Shown: positions 12,400-30,898 of the stretch, in pieces
How positions within the stretch are numbered: position 1 is the first letter of the stretch
Layout: each line of letters begins with the position of its first letter
Assembly: GCA_000697055.1 (NCBI GenBank)
Contig: JNDT01002378.1
Location: 62,001-126,000, forward strand
DNA length: 64,000 nucleotides
Reading direction: 5' to 3'
Origin: Saksenaea vasiformis B4078
Lineage: Eukaryota > Mucoromycota > Mucoromycetes > Mucorales > Saksenaeaceae
The notes under the pieces: model-generated
Told to the model about the DNA's origin: nothing
Seen by the model: the letters and a program-made list of their open reading frames with translations, nothing else
Databases searched by the model: none
Made by a program: the position numbers and the translations under genes

Positions 12400-14348
12400 A
12401 ATCTTTACGTGCTCCGTCGTTGATGCGGGCTTATCCAAACGTAAGACTTGTGTAGATGCATTGTGCTATTATATGCAGAACAGAAGATGAGTTCTTGATA
12501 GGGCCGCTTACTATTATTAGTCTACGAATAACCCTGTATATAGCACGTACAATGAAAGACAATGAATTCCTTTTCATTTTCCAATTTCAGCTACGGTGGC
12601 ATGGTAACAAAAACGACAGCCATTTTATCTGGATACAATCTGTGATAATAGACACTAAACGCACGTCGGCTTTCTGGGATTTTCCAGAGTCACGCAGGAA
12701 ACAACTTTGATGGGATTGATGAAGAGGTAGCGATATCTCCGGCATGCCGTCCTTAGTATTCGCTGTGAGTGGCTTTTCTATAATATTCGATTTATCTTCG
12801 TTAGTTGTGCAGGCGTTTAAAGTAGAAACTATATCTGTACCATTTTAAGGCAAAAACCGACCCTTCGCCGTTGCTGCTGACAATCTGCAGTTAATCAAAG
12901 CTACAGCTTGATCGTATGAAAACATGAACGTGAACTTTTTGATCTTGGCGTTACTGTAGCTTTTTTACAGGAGCCTCTGCATATACTTGGTTGCTGTAGT
13001 GGGAACCAACTCCGTTTACCCTTAGCCTATAAAAATGATCTGGATGAGGTTCCAATTCCAGGTTTTTAACGTTCTGCCTAAATGAATTGATATTGCCCTT
13101 TCCAAAGACATGTGCCCTTTCTTCTAATCGTGCCTAGCTATTCAACACGAATTTATCTCGACTGCGCTGGAGCATCGAAGTGGATCGTACTTTTCGGGAT
13201 CATACATTAGTCATACGCTGTGTCAAATGTGCAATAGCATTTGTTGCATTTTCTGCCTACGAGTGAAAAAGAAACAACAAGAATTCTCATTGTACAACGG
13301 TGTAAAATAGGCAATCCGCGAATATTGGGCCAACATGGGTTCGCTGGGTCGCAATGGATCACAACTATGTCTCTACGTTATCATTTGCTGTCAGATCATT
13401 GCGAAGGCACATTGTGTCTTTATGCTTTAAGTGATACATGTTGAAGAGGCATGTTTATCGCCCATTTCCGTCCTGTTTAACCGGTTTGCTTCTGAATTGT
13501 CGTCATTGCTTCTTCGTCACAACTATCCGCATAGACGACGAGATTTAATCATGAATTTACCGAAGACGTTGTCAGCAACGCCTGTAGGACACAGAGAGGG
13601 AATGAGTCAACTTCAAGTACGTTTCACCGGCAGGACCTTACAACCGTATGGAGGTGGCCTAAGCAGAGAGCAGGATACCACCACCACAGTTGAAAGACGT
13701 GAGCCTGTGTATTGAATGCCGAGAAAAGTACGCTTGCAGGACATATGCTACGGCAATGCATGGATTGATCCATTACTGTTGATGTAAGCGGCCTCATGGA
13801 ACAGTTTACCACGGTGCGCGAAATAAGTAGGAACCTGCCCTTATCCTGTCTCTCCCTACGAGTGAACTTCAAGGACATCTCTTATAAATGTGCAAGAGCA
13901 AGACTACGACCTCCGACCCTGCGTACGGGTCTCTATCGCAAAACCGTCTCTCCTATTTACATTTACATATGCGTCACATGGACCATTACAAACCATCGGA
14001 AGGGGGAGGGAGACGAAAAAGAAGGCGAGACAAGCGAGGGTGGGAAGTATCAGGAGGGGGGCCTACTGTATTGCACCATTGCACGGAAACTACCTCCAGG
14101 CATCTTTCCAAGTCTGCCTTTTGTTGACGACATTTGTTTTGCCAGAGCTCCGGGGTCAGTTCGCACACTGATTCGTGCCTGCGGGTAGTATTCAACACCC
14201 CCTCGCTTTTGATTCCGGACGTGCCGAGAGATAAGTTCCACACGATAGTCGCCAATATAGTATTATTCATGTCATCACAGGGAGCAATTGACTTTGCTAC
14301 GAACCAAATAGTGAGCCGCAAATAGAGTCTAGGAAAGCGAGGTCATTC

Positions 14349-14400
14349 GGAAGTAACGCCGAATAATTTTGAGAGGGCGCAAAACCATAGGAAAACTCAT
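14349..14400. repeat. Dispersed repeat A, copy 1
   Basis: Begins GGAAGTAACGCCGAATAATT. It aligns by eye with 48802-48852, near-identical over the first 24 bases and then diverging. It may be the end of a transposable element. No open frame is associated. Confidence 0.5.
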
Positions 14401-14823
14401 GTCACTTGGTCAGATCTGAATGCATACTAACCGGTGCAGTTATGCTCCAGTGACATATGACGTTACTGTTACATATCGCGTCAATGCAACTTGAATCCGT
14501 TACTTCTTTCTCTTTTGGTTTACCGCTTCCGATGGTTCATCGTTCCGCGTATTTCAGCTAATTTCTCACCTCCTTGAAATTCGTCAGATCACAAGTCAAT
14601 CTTCCACTGAAGCTGATGCTTTCTTGTTCCAGACCAGAGCACAGATCTAAATGACGTGACCAATAAGGACGCACAACAATAAAACCTTAAAACGAAACAG
14701 GAACCCGAGAGACGACATTATCTGAGGTCGAAAGCGGAGTCCATTAGCCTCAAGTTGAGTCGTATACAACTCAACCCATTATTTTAGTCTCGACCCACAT
14801 TTGATTCTCCTTTTCCCATCATC

Positions 14824-16301
14824 ATGTGCGATTTATCTGACAAACGAATTCAAGAAACTTACACTGCCATTGTTGAAGGGGATGACACAGATTGGTAAGA
14901 ACCATCAACTGAGATGATGCCTAGTCTGACTCAAGTTTGAAACCAAAAGGCTCCTTCTTGGTTATCACGACACGCGAGACGTTATCTCCTTGTATTCCAA
15001 AGGAACAAACGGTTTGAAGTAATAAACATAGGAAAAGAGAACGCCAATTGATATATACTGAACGTTCTATTAGTGAGTTCCGCGAGCATTTGAGCGACGA
15101 AGTCTTGTATGGCTTTGTACGGGTAGATGACCGGTTTATTCTTATCACATGGGTCTCCGAGCAAGTGAGGTAAATACAAATAGCACAGACAATAGCAGAC
15201 CTTTTTTTTTTCTTTTGTTAACTTGCTTTCTCCTTGTCAGTGGCGTTCGCCGAGGTAAATAATGGCAGGAAAATTATTATCACCAGACAGGAACCCCCCC
15301 TTAATCATGTTTCTGTTTAGCTCGTGCGCTGGTGCATAGCCGATCTGTTGCAGCTTTATTGAAACTACACCATGCACAAATCACTGCATCATCCCTTAAC
15401 GACCTGAGCGACGCCAACATTCGCACTCGACTTAAATTGAATGAAAATCAAGTGCCCAAAGGTTCACGACCAAATTCGTTCTCCAACAAACGCGCATCCT
15501 TGTCCGCTCTCCGCCAATCATCATCGCGTTCCCCTACACCAGATCGTGCAATGACACCGTCACCTGTAACAGACCAGGAACAAACAGCGGAACCCGAATC
15601 ATTTGTGGAAGCCAGTGAAGGTCTATCTGAAGAGGACACGGATGGCGAAAGCGAGAAAATTGCAGAAGAGAAGAGAAAGCAGGCCGAGGCTATCGAAAGA
15701 GCACGTGTAGAGGCCGAAGCAAAGAAACGTGCGGAGGAAAAGGCACGTGCAGAAGAGATCGCAAAAGCAAAAGCAGAAGAGGAAGCGAAAAAAAGAAAAG
15801 CGGAAGAGGAAAAGAGACAGCAGCAACAAGCTGAATTGGAAAGACAAAAACTTCAGCAACGTCTACTGGAAGCCGAGAAAAATAAAGATGTAAAAAAAAA
15901 AAGGATCCCACAAATCGATTCAAGCTGACGATCCATTAGGTTGTTTTGGCCGGATTTGCATCAGTGCAACCGAGTACTAGTCCTGTAAGCAACTTGTAAG
16001 GAGGAAGGATGTAACTCATCTCATTCTCTTGTATTATTAGTTCTGGAGACGCCGCTATTTCTTGATCCGAGGAAAAAGCTTATTACTGTACCGCGATGAG
16101 TTGGACAAGGCACCTATTACGGTGATCGATCTCGGTCAAGTAACCCGACTAAGTGCTATTGATGCGGAAGAAGATACGTTCGTGCCAAACGCGTTTGTAC
16201 TGGATACCCGACAAGATGAGTCATACCAGATGTTTGCCGACGACAAGAAGGATGCCGATACCATCATGACAGCCCTTAAGACCGTCATTCGTGCCAACTA
16301 A
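14824..16301 (+). CDS. Coactosin-type ADF-H protein with coiled coil and C-terminal PH domain
   Basis: Seven exons: 14824-14894, 14950-15018, 15074-15169, 15241-15254, 15321-15889, 15940-15984 and 16041-16301, giving 374 residues with consistent phases. Residues 1 to about 125 form an ADF-homology domain. Cues are MCDLSDKRIQETYTAIVEGD, LLLGYHD, DVISLYSKGTNGLNEF, DEVLYGFVRV and RFILITWVSEQVSGVRRAR; the layout matches coactosin/Abp1 and lacks the N-terminal Ser of cofilin. A Ser/Pro-rich linker follows (about 130-180), then a Lys/Glu/Ala coiled coil (about 185-273). A PH domain covers about 274-374, with SPFWRRRYFLIRGKSLLLYR as strands 1-2 and an Ala/Lys-rich C-terminal helix. ADF-H domains bind F-actin and PH domains bind phosphoinositides or proteins, so it could couple cortical actin to membrane. 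That role is inference. The PH exons are in frame with the coiled coil; a separate downstream gene is the only alternative and would lack a start. Confidence 0.82.
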
Positions 16302-16855
16302 ATCCAACACTGCTACCTTCTTTTTCTCTCTCTCTCTCTCTCTTTTTCCCTACTACTATTATTATGTATGCGTACAATAACAATAAAAAAATGCGAGTGC
16401 CAGAGTTAACATAGTACGTTAATGATCGGGAGATCCCTTAAAGTCCGGCTTATTGTCCCCCACCTTGTGAAATGGAATGATGCCATTTTGCATTATGAAC
16501 ATCAACTCCGCTCAATTGTTGTCTGGGATTGAAAGAGCTCCATGGTATAATGACTACGCGTCTCGGCTCAGCAAGAACAAGGGATCACGGAAGTGGCTGC
16601 CGGTGCCTTCTTTTTTTCTTTTTTTTTGAAGGAGTGCTTTGGCTGTGTAGGCTGCGCCACGTGGTCATACCTTTTTCCCCAAAATGTAAGTAGGCTCTGC
16701 CTTCTGTCCTACAAGTGGCTCTTCTGAGTCACTCTGTCGGAAAATGGATAAGCTGAGAAACAGAGGTATAAAAATCCACGTTAGCACCGCCTTTTCATCT
16801 GTTTATTTTGCTTTATAGTTGAACTTTTTTATTATTTTTATTATTTTTTCTTCTG
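16302..16855. other. Intergenic region with metacaspase promoter
   Basis: Holds a (CT)n run near 16325-16346 just after the upstream stop, a T-rich tract near 16610-16628 and a TATA element at 16767-16774. No open frame of note. Confidence 0.6.
16767..16774 (+). promoter_or_regulatory. TATA box upstream of metacaspase
   Basis: TATAAAAA in a GC-flanked context, 82 nt before the predicted start codon; spacing suits a short 5' UTR. Confidence 0.4.
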
Positions 16856-18705
16856 ATGGACAATTACGGCTACCCACCACCACAACAACAGGAAGAACAT
16901 CACTACTACGAACAGGTAAAACAGTTCAGGAACATGACACTTAGCGTACTAAATGATCAAAAGCGTGAAAATGGATATGTGACATCCAGTTATTACACCT
17001 CTTCCTCATCGTATACCACTACTACAACCACAACCACATCATCAATGGGCGGTTATCCCCCTCCTTGCGATGAAAATGATCCACCGTTCTCGCCTGAAGA
17101 TCTACAGAGTCCTAATCCAAACTATTCTCAACCACCGATGTCACTCCACAACCCTCCACCCACACCTGGTAGGACAAGAATGATGAGCCGGTTAAAAGGA
17201 AAAAAAAATTTTAACTGACTAACAATCATGACGGACGACAGTACCCTACGCGCAACCATCCCCGCCCGCTGACAACAGCGACGACGAATTTTATTTGCAT
17301 GTTCACCCACATGTCAAGGATCAACCGCCACCCAACTTCTCGCTGTCAAACTGTAAGTAAAAGACTTCTCGTGATGTATGTAGTCCCGTTGAACATATCT
17401 TCCCCAAACAAGGTCAAGGAAGAAAGCGAGCATTGCTGATTGGTATTAATTATTTTGGCACCGATGCCGAATTAAGTGGTAAGTTTACAGAAACAGCTGG
17501 ATTTGAATGGTATGTACCTGACGGACGGACAACATATCACAAGGCTGCATCAACGACGTACACAACCTCAAAGATTTCCTGATGACGTTGTACGGGTTTA
17601 AGGAGGTAAACGTTGTTATTCTTTTTCCTTGGATCCTATTACTGATTCTTCTCTGAAACATCTAGGAAGACATGGTGATCCTGACAGACGATCAAACCGA
17701 TCCAAAGTTTATACCCACACGAGCAAATATCCTCTCGGCTATGCAGGTAACAGGAACACACAATATTTAAGGTTGTGTACTGGCGGCTAAAGCAACGCCC
17801 TCTTATATATGTATAGTGGCTCGTACACGATGCGCAGGCCCACGATTCCTTCTTTTTCCATTTCAGTGGCCACGGCGGTCGCGTTGTCGATGTCAGCGGA
17901 GATGAGGACGATGGTTACGACGAAACTATCTACCCCGTAGATTTTGAACAGTATGAAGGCGAGTCGGGTCAAATCATTGATGATGTAAAACATTACCGAG
18001 GCTTTGTTTGTTGTGTGTTACTCATGAATGCGGGCCATGTGTAGGACATGCATGACTTGATGGTGAGACCGTTGCCGGCCGGGTGCCGTTTGACAGCCAT
18101 CTTTGATAGCTGCCACTCGGGTACTGCTTTGGATTTACCCTACGTCTATTCGACCAAGGGTGTGATAAAAGGTCAGAACTTGTTTAAAGACGCTGGTATG
18201 GGTTTGCTCTCCGCAGGCATCACCTATGCATCGGGTGATAGAGGAGGTGCACTTTCGTCGCTTATTTCATTGGGTCATCAGCTGTACAACGCACGGGATG
18301 TCGAGGAAGAGCTACGAAGAAAAAACAGTTCCGAAGCAGATGTAATTATGTTCTCTGGGTAAGAACAATGGGAGCCAGAAAGAGAGAAAACTAAAAAAGA
18401 AGGGAAAACATGTATGCAGTTGCAAAGATAATCAGACCTCTGCTGATTCAAAAGAAGCCGGTCGAGCAACAGGCGCTATGAGTTACGCATTTACAAGTAA
18501 GAAACTCCCGATCTTCACAACCCTTTGCCTAACATCCTTCTTTCTTTCTTTCTTTGCTGGCCTAGCTACGCTGCGCGAAAATCCCCACCAATCGTACCAA
18601 CAGCTCCTCAATAGCGTGCGTGACATTTTACGCGACAAATACGAACAACGTCCACAGCTGAGCTCCTCACACCCTATAGATGTTCATCTTGAATTTGTGT
18701 GCTAG
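16856..18705 (+). CDS. Metacaspase (type I, C14 family)
   Basis: Nine exons (16856-17168, 17242-17352, 17413-17478, 17544-17605, 17666-17746, 17817-17984, 18045-18358, 18420-18496, 18566-18705) give 443 residues. The first roughly 140 residues form a Tyr/Pro/Gln/Ser/Thr-rich prodomain typical of fungal type I metacaspases. The caspase fold begins at [20 protein letters not shown]. The catalytic dyad is visible: His230 in HFSGHGG and Cys290 in DSCHSG. Conserved acidic residues follow the His ([15 protein letters not shown]), as expected for Ca2+-dependent, Arg/Lys-specific enzymes, and the p10-like part ends [11 protein letters not shown]. Metacaspases act in proteostasis, ageing and regulated cell death in the cytosol. 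The segment after Cys290 carries a roughly 50-residue Gly/Ala/Leu-rich insert ([20 protein letters not shown]) between the dyad Cys and the next conserved block, as in many fungal members. Confidence 0.95.
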
Positions 18706-21700
18706 AACATAACCCCCTCTCTCTAAAATTTTTTTTTCCAAATGACTCGATCAATCTTACTGCGCTAGCGTCACAACTGCTGCGGTAGGTGGAGTGAACA
18801 TCACGTTCATTAGAATAAATACGCTTAGATAAGGCTTTCCACGAGTATTATCTATGCAAGTTTACTAAAATATTGTATCCTGATGAGAAACAAGGTATAA
18901 GTCCATGTCAACCATTTGAAGATGTAGAGTAGGAAGTTCAGATCGGACGTGCTGACAGCTGTCACTTGTCAGTGTGATCAAATACTATTATACAAGCAAT
19001 GCATGTTGCTCAATGCACGTCCACGGCCAGAAAAGCTTGGCGATGGTCTTGTGGTCATTCTAATGAATTGCAGCATTGGCGTGTCCCTACAATTATTTCA
19101 AGTCCCGATAATTTTAATCGTGAGATACCTTCATTACCCGGAGAAACTCCGTTGCGATAGCGACCCTATATCCATACGTTATGACGTACCTTTTGATGTC
19201 ACTTTTGCATATCGAAGTGTATCGAGAATATCTTTTCAGAGAACGAGAGCCCAAAGATTTCGATCTAGATGGGGTTGGGGTGCCCTCAGACGTTAGTTCT
19301 GCAAAGCAGACGTTGTTCTGAATATCCGGATCTGTCTCCGATGACTTATTCCAGATACTCAGAGTGTTTGGATTCATAGCAAGGAAATATTCAGCCGAAA
19401 GTGCTTGATAGGTTTCTTTCTTTTTATTCATGCAAGTCCTGTTATCTGTACTGTTTTGACTGGACAAATAGACTGAGGACCTAAAAGGGATAAGTCGGGT
19501 GCCAGTAAAAAAAAAAAAAGGCGATTGATGACATAACCTGGTTGCTTCTCGGGAACAGCTGTCAAGTTGTTGGATAGCTTAGCATTTGTTTCGGGTCACT
19601 TAAAGTCGCATGAATGTAGGTGAGTCGAAAGTTTTCATACCGACCACGAAAATTTCACGGCGACCTCACGTATGCCAGGAAATCCAACCTTGCACGATTA
19701 ATCCAATATAAGCAACATAGCTTTAGTACTTTCCAGCGGGCCTCAATAGGACATCGTATTATTTACACAAGGCACGCAATTGGAGATAGAACTACGAGCG
19801 CGTTGGTTCCATTGTTCATGTGAATCCATGGTCGGCACAGATAAATTCATGCATCAGGAAACTGTTCTTGCCGGCGGTGATTATAAACCCTGTCTCTGTA
19901 TCTCATTGGATTCATATACGACGCGTGACCACCATTGTGTTGTAGATCATAGTATTTGAGATTACCGTACACTCATCGTATAAACAGTATTGTTAGATTT
20001 CCGTGAAACGCAGCATCGTCGTTGCAAAAGTAGTACTGTTCTCGGCCAATCACTTTACCACTTATGTCCATCTCTGCATATAAAATGATATCGAAATCGT
20101 CTCTTAATACACTCTTTGGTCCTTTGTGTTATAAACTTGGTTTTTTAAAGGTTCAATAATGTAGACAATCGAGAAGTATCGTGAGAGTCGTGTTTATTTA
20201 GAAATTGTGATGGGTCAATATTTATAACTTCGGATAAATGTCTTCCCTTTCTGACTATACTATGGACTCCGATTGATAGTTGTAATTCATTGACCCTGCT
20301 CTTATAGCATGTAATTGAGAAAGTATAAGTAGAGAGTTGTCTCTCATAACCGTTGTTGATTTACCACACTTTGGTATGTTCTGTTTGTAACGCTCTATTC
20401 GATTTGCTTTCTTACTCTTTTTATATCCTACGCCTCAAGCACGCAGAGCAGCCCACACCATTGGACCAAGTGCAAGCCCATAAGAAAAATGCGCTGGGCC
20501 TCTGCGTCCATCAGGTTACCCAGGTATGGATTACAGTCAAACACTGATTCCTATGATTAATTTTATGTCCGTGAAATTTTCGCGGTCCGTAGGGCACCTT
20601 GAGTTGAATAATACCTTCGCCGACGGGATCTCCGCTTTCTACCTCGGATATTCCGTACGATAAGTTGATTCTTGGACCAATTCAAAATTATCTCACCCAC
20701 CGAGTGAAAGAAAGATGTATGACATAACAATGAAGCACAATTTAAGTAGAAGTTCTCGGCAGGTACGCCAAGAAGTTGCCAGTAATTGAGTAGGGTCACT
20801 GGAAGAAATAGCCGGCCGTTTGGCGCTTTTTAGCGGTGTTACCTTCGCAACATTGTACAGCGGCAATTTAGAGAGAGCTTTCTTGTGCCCTACTTAGCCA
20901 TCCGGAAACGCGAAAGATTTGTCACTGTGTCCCTATGGACTCTATGTGATTGCGAGACGTACTGTAGAACCGCTGCTTCTACCTTGATATTGAATTCATT
21001 CGACAAAACGGTTCTTTTTTCTCCTTGATACCTGTTCACATGTTTCTGTTAAAAAAACAAGCCAAATGATCAAATTACTAGCTCGCTATCTATCCTATGC
21101 TTAATATTCAGTTCAGCCTAAGTAAAGCTGAGGATGTCCCTGTTCCTATATGCCGTGGCAGAAGCATCCTTACGCAATAGATATGTATGATAAGGACCAC
21201 AAAACGAGATAAGTAAGTTTTCCATAGGAGTGAGATTACCATGGCGACTGCTGGTAGTGTAGTTATTATGATGCTGAGCAAAGACAACCTAAAGTGACTA
21301 GATGGCAATTGTGAAAGCCCGTCGCCGCGAAACACTTCGCACAATGCTATGAATGTATATGCACCTTAGCTTTATTAAATAACACAAAGATTATAGAGAG
21401 TGTGGGAAGTCAAATTTGCCAGTACAATACGACCTCTATGCCATAGCAAGGAATTTTTAGTGTCGTTTGTAAGAGTGCATGACAAACGTATCGAGGGCGG
21501 TCACATGCAATAGGTCATGTTCGCAAGGACTAACCTGTGATGTGAAACCAAAAACCCACTTACGAGGCATCGGCGATCATGATCATCGATCCACCCTACG
21601 TTCAGATGTCTTCGCCGATTTTCTCTCAGTCTGGGCGGGGACATAGCGTGCGGAGACACAAATTAAACCGACTTCCAGCCGAACAGATAAGCCAGTCCGA

Positions 21701-22054
21701 TGGATTAGTCGGAACTCAAGCGGCTTTATAGAAAATGGTTCCTCGCAATCTACAAAGCAAGTAAAACCGTGCCCATGCGCCGCCATAAGACAGCAGAAAT
21801 AAAGTAAAGAAGGCATTGGAGGAACGTGGCGATTTTGTACATATATAGCAGTCAGAAGTTAGTAGCGATGCATCTTACCATAATATGACCACTCTTGGTT
21901 TGTTGGGGAGAAAACATGAGATGGCGTAATGCCTATAGGATTCGCATCTGGCATTAAACTCTAACGCAGAGTAAACATATATTTTATTTTCCTTTCAAAT
22001 CGATTTTGCAATCCTTTTTATCACCTATCATCTCAATTTTTTTTTCAATACATT
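18706..22054. other. Intergenic region
   Basis: About 3.3 kb with no gene I can support. Short open frames on both strands (for example near 18949-19296 and 20353-20547) show no domain or splice-supported extension. An A13 run lies at 19508-19520. The T-rich stretch at 22035-22046 is probably part of the promoter of the downstream permease. Confidence 0.55.
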
Positions 22055-23807
22055 ATGCAAAAGGATGATACAGAAAGCATTTGTACTCCAAGTGGATCAC
22101 GGAGCCCTGTACCGGGCGATATCCGCAAACAGATTATTCGAGCTTTAGATCTACGTATACTACCTTTGTTATCCCTCTTCTATTTCTCTGCTTATCTTGA
22201 TCGTGCCAACATCGGTAATGCCAAGTAATGTACCGGATCAATATCTTCTACTCAACTGAATATAATACCTTTAGAATTGCAGGCATGCCAGAGAGCCTTT
22301 CTGTAAGTATAAACCGTACATAACGGGATAGCACTGACATAAACATCTGCCAGTTGACACCTTACCAGATGAGCCTTGCGATATCGGCATTTTACATCAT
22401 GTATGTAAGTGTCTCATTTCAGTTGCATAAACAAAGCTATTTATACCTGGGTTTTCACTACAAAGCTGATCATCGAGATACCTTCGAATATCCTTCTCAA
22501 AAGGACAAATGCTGGAATTTGTTTATCCAGCATGATGCTCCTTTGGGGTGTCATGACCTTACTTATCGCATTCACAACCAGCTTCCGTACCTTATTTGTA
22601 GCACGTCTGTTTTTGGGGTGAGGATAATGTCTGCATGGTTCAATAGTTTAACGCGTGTGTGTGTGTACTTGCACGAATAGCGCTGCAGAAGGGGGCTTTG
22701 TACCTGGCATGCTTTATTACATGTCGCAAATCTATCCGCCCGAAGCACTCTGTTTCCGCATTTCGTGGGTCTTATGCATGTTGGGCGTAGCGGGTGTTAT
22801 TTCTGGGCCATTGGCGTATGCAACAGCTTTTCTGGAAGGACATGGCGGGCTGCATGGATGGCAATACCTGTTTATTGTTGAAGGATGTCCGACGATCGTG
22901 GTAGCAATACTGTCCTACTTCATACTCTTCGACGACATATACAACGTTGGATGGCTCACGGACGAACAAAAACGATGGCATAAGTTGATGATCATGCCTG
23001 AACAGGACCATGGCAGCACCAGCCGACATTCAATATCGACGGCCCATGTATATGCAGCATTTATCGATTGGAGAACATATGCTTTTAGCATTATTTACTT
23101 CTTAAGCATCGTTCCTCTCATAAGTGTGACAGTCTTCACGCCTACACTTATTAATGGTAACAAACAAACATAATGCATCTCGTATTAAGCGCCATTTAGG
23201 GTTTGGATTTCATGTACTTACGTCGCAGTTGCTCTCGGCCTTGCCAAACGTCCTTGTTAGTATAGTTCTTCTGGTGGTGGGATATCTGGGAAGTAAGTAC
23301 ACATGGGAGTCTCAGTTGGTCATGTGCGGGTTTCTTATTGTCCTGATCGGATACTCGCTCCTCCTTGTTTTTCACGACGAGTGGAGTAAGTTCAATCGTA
23401 TGAAATCCTCGACCATGCGTTTATAGGACTTGATAGCTCTGTACGGTATCCTTTATCTGTGCACTTCTGGTGTGGGATTTATGGGTATAGTAAGATACAC
23501 GCGGTAATCTGTCGCTCATGCTTGAATTAGGGTCGACTTTCATGAGTTGGATGACGAGGCATTACAGTCGTCCAACCGAACGAGCCGTCGGGATAGCCAT
23601 CGTCACAACAATCGGAAATGTTGGTGCTGTACTAGGATCTTTCCTTTTTCCAGCAACAGACGCACCTGATTACCGTAAGGGACGTGTACAATGAAATAAT
23701 ATACTGAATCACACGTAGGGATGGGTAAAATTGTGAATCTAGTTTTCGCAGCGGCTGGTATTGCTCTTTCAGTTATCACTCACATGTTTACACGTAAAAA
23801 CCGTTAG
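22055..23807 (+). CDS. MFS permease, anion:cation symporter (ACS, Dal5/Tna1-like) family
   Basis: Nine exons (22055-22224, 22275-22302, 22354-22404, 22466-22617, 22681-23156, 23200-23385, 23437-23484, 23531-23674, 23719-23807) sum to 447 residues in frame. The N terminus ends in RILPLLSLFYFSAYLDRANIGNAK, which matches the ACS signature before and in TM1. Further cues are LIIEIPSNILLKR, RLFLGAAEGGFVPGMLYYMS and ERAVGIAIVTTIGNVGAVLGSF. The fungal ACS family carries carboxylates and vitamins such as allantoate, nicotinate, pantothenate or biotin precursors across the plasma membrane; the substrate here cannot be read. At 447 residues it is somewhat shorter than the usual 480-530, mainly in the central loop and C-terminal tail. 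The acceptor of the 23386-23436 intron is a second AG (TTGATAG); the first nearby AG would break the frame. Confidence 0.88.
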
Positions 23808-24279
23808 CAATACCATACGATACTATCTTATTATACACCTTAACGAACAAATACGTACTATGTTATTTTGGTTTTAACATTTTATACCATTTTAGTAGTA
23901 TTACATATGTTTTTCCTTCCGGTAAATGGAATATGATCCCAAATTGGGGAAGTGGCAGACTGCCTGACAAGGTCTATCTGTAAATGTTAGCCTTCCAAAG
24001 CAACAACGAGTCAAAGGATCTGAGATAATACAGTTTACCCAAGCGTTTAACAGGGGAAAGACAAAGATCCATATCTGAGTCAAAAACGTTCGTTAGAACG
24101 GGAATACAGCGTTTCCAAGTTTTAGATTCAGTGGCAGAAAGGCCCAGCGTTAAATTGATAACTAGCTATGTATGAATGGATGGACCGTACTACCAGTATG
24201 ATGAACGTCGTCTTTATTTTCAATGAAATGCTTCTTTCTAGTAAGGATCTCTACTTTTTATGTAATAAATAACATATCA
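23808..24279. other. Intergenic region between convergent permease and ABCC genes
   Basis: 472 bp between two convergent stop codons, A/T-rich. No gene is seen; it should hold both 3' UTRs. Confidence 0.6.
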
Positions 24280-29662
<5,383 letters not shown>

Positions 29663-30898
29663 GATCGTCTACACGTCTTTTCTCTTTCTCGGCTTTGGAG
29701 GAAGAGGGTTGACGAAGGTTGGCAAAAGGGAAGAATTTTCGCTTTTAAAAAGGAAGATTGGCAATTCAAGCTCAGTGGCGCAGCGTTTCGGAGACGATAG
29801 ACGAAACAGTACCAGACGTCCGGTGTTCCGAGGAGGCGGATGAGTCAAAAACGGAAACAAATACTTTGTTTAGCAGGGTGATCAGTTGTTTTTGTGCACG
29901 TGCATAGTCAATGTATACCATTTAGGCGTTGATCGCATTGTTGTTCTTGACGTCTTACAGTGCAAGTCTCTTTTTCCTTGCGGTATCTATTTATTCCTAT
30001 ATCGAAGCTACAGGGTAAATCATTAGGTCCCTGTAATTTGGTGCAAACACCCATTACAGTTAAGTTCACCCATTTCTGAGGAATCTTACATGCTGCGGCA
30101 GCTGCGGTAGCGGGAAATGAAACAAGAATTGGTGCAGTGTTCAGATAAACAAAAGCTTAAAGTGTAGAACGGTTGCCAGCAGCGCAGGCCCCAATAAACT
30201 CCGCCTAATTTTTTTTCTTTCCCTTGGTGATCGTTATCTGGCCGGCGGTCGCGCAATTCAATATACCTAACTACTGCCATCTTTGGGCAATTACGTTATT
30301 TTGGTAATGGCGGCCGCACGGATTTTTTTTGCGTTTTGAGTCATGATTGAAGTAATTGACCGCTTAAACATTGAACTGAAAAACTTTGCTCTGGTTAGAT
30401 ATCAAAAAAATCAGTTTCCTTTTCTGCCACTTCAGTTGGCTTATCACGCAGTTATACAAGTCTAGATATTCGTGATGCATACATATCATACTGTAATTGC
30501 TGCAAGCAGACATATCCCTAATGTCATCGATTAGTTTACCGTGTTTAGTGCGATATTATTTGAAACTCCAGTTTACATCGGGTTGGTATTAGTAATCCTT
30601 GTTTAACTGAGTTTTTGCTATAGCGCTGGAAGATCTGCAGGCTAGTGCATCATTAGATCACTTTAGATTCTATTTTGGCATCTACAGGATAGTACTTCAT
30701 CATGCGATAAGAACAGCACGGCATACCAGCTATCGATGTACACTGCAGCTTGCTTTCATAGCGAAGTTTCCCAGATACTTGGGTTATTTGTGCGGGGATT
30801 GTCGGGATGAGAACCTCCCATGTTTTCCCAGAGCAACGCATTTAACCGCGTAACAAGGGAGACTGATGATCTTTTCTTTCACTTCCTTTTCGATTAAT
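29663..30898. other. Divergent intergenic region (ABCC copy 1 / oxidoreductase)
   Basis: 1.24 kb between divergent start codons, so it should contain both promoters. A GGCGGCCGCAC GC-rich patch lies near 30309. No gene or clear TATA element was found. Confidence 0.55.

Larger units (their letters stand above)
11422..14823. other. Intergenic region
   Basis: About 3.4 kb without a recognisable gene. It opens with pyrimidine-rich tracts (11440-11600) that are probably 3' UTR or downstream sequence, contains a 31-base A run at 12367-12397, a purine-rich stretch near 13990-14060, and one copy of a dispersed repeat at 14349-14400. Open frames here are short and overlap each other on both strands without coding character. 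Confidence 0.55.

Noticed and set aside
23380..23440. Apparent frameshift in the ACS permease
   Set aside because: Using the next acceptor (TTGATAG, exon from 23437) restores the frame; the closer AG is simply not the splice site.
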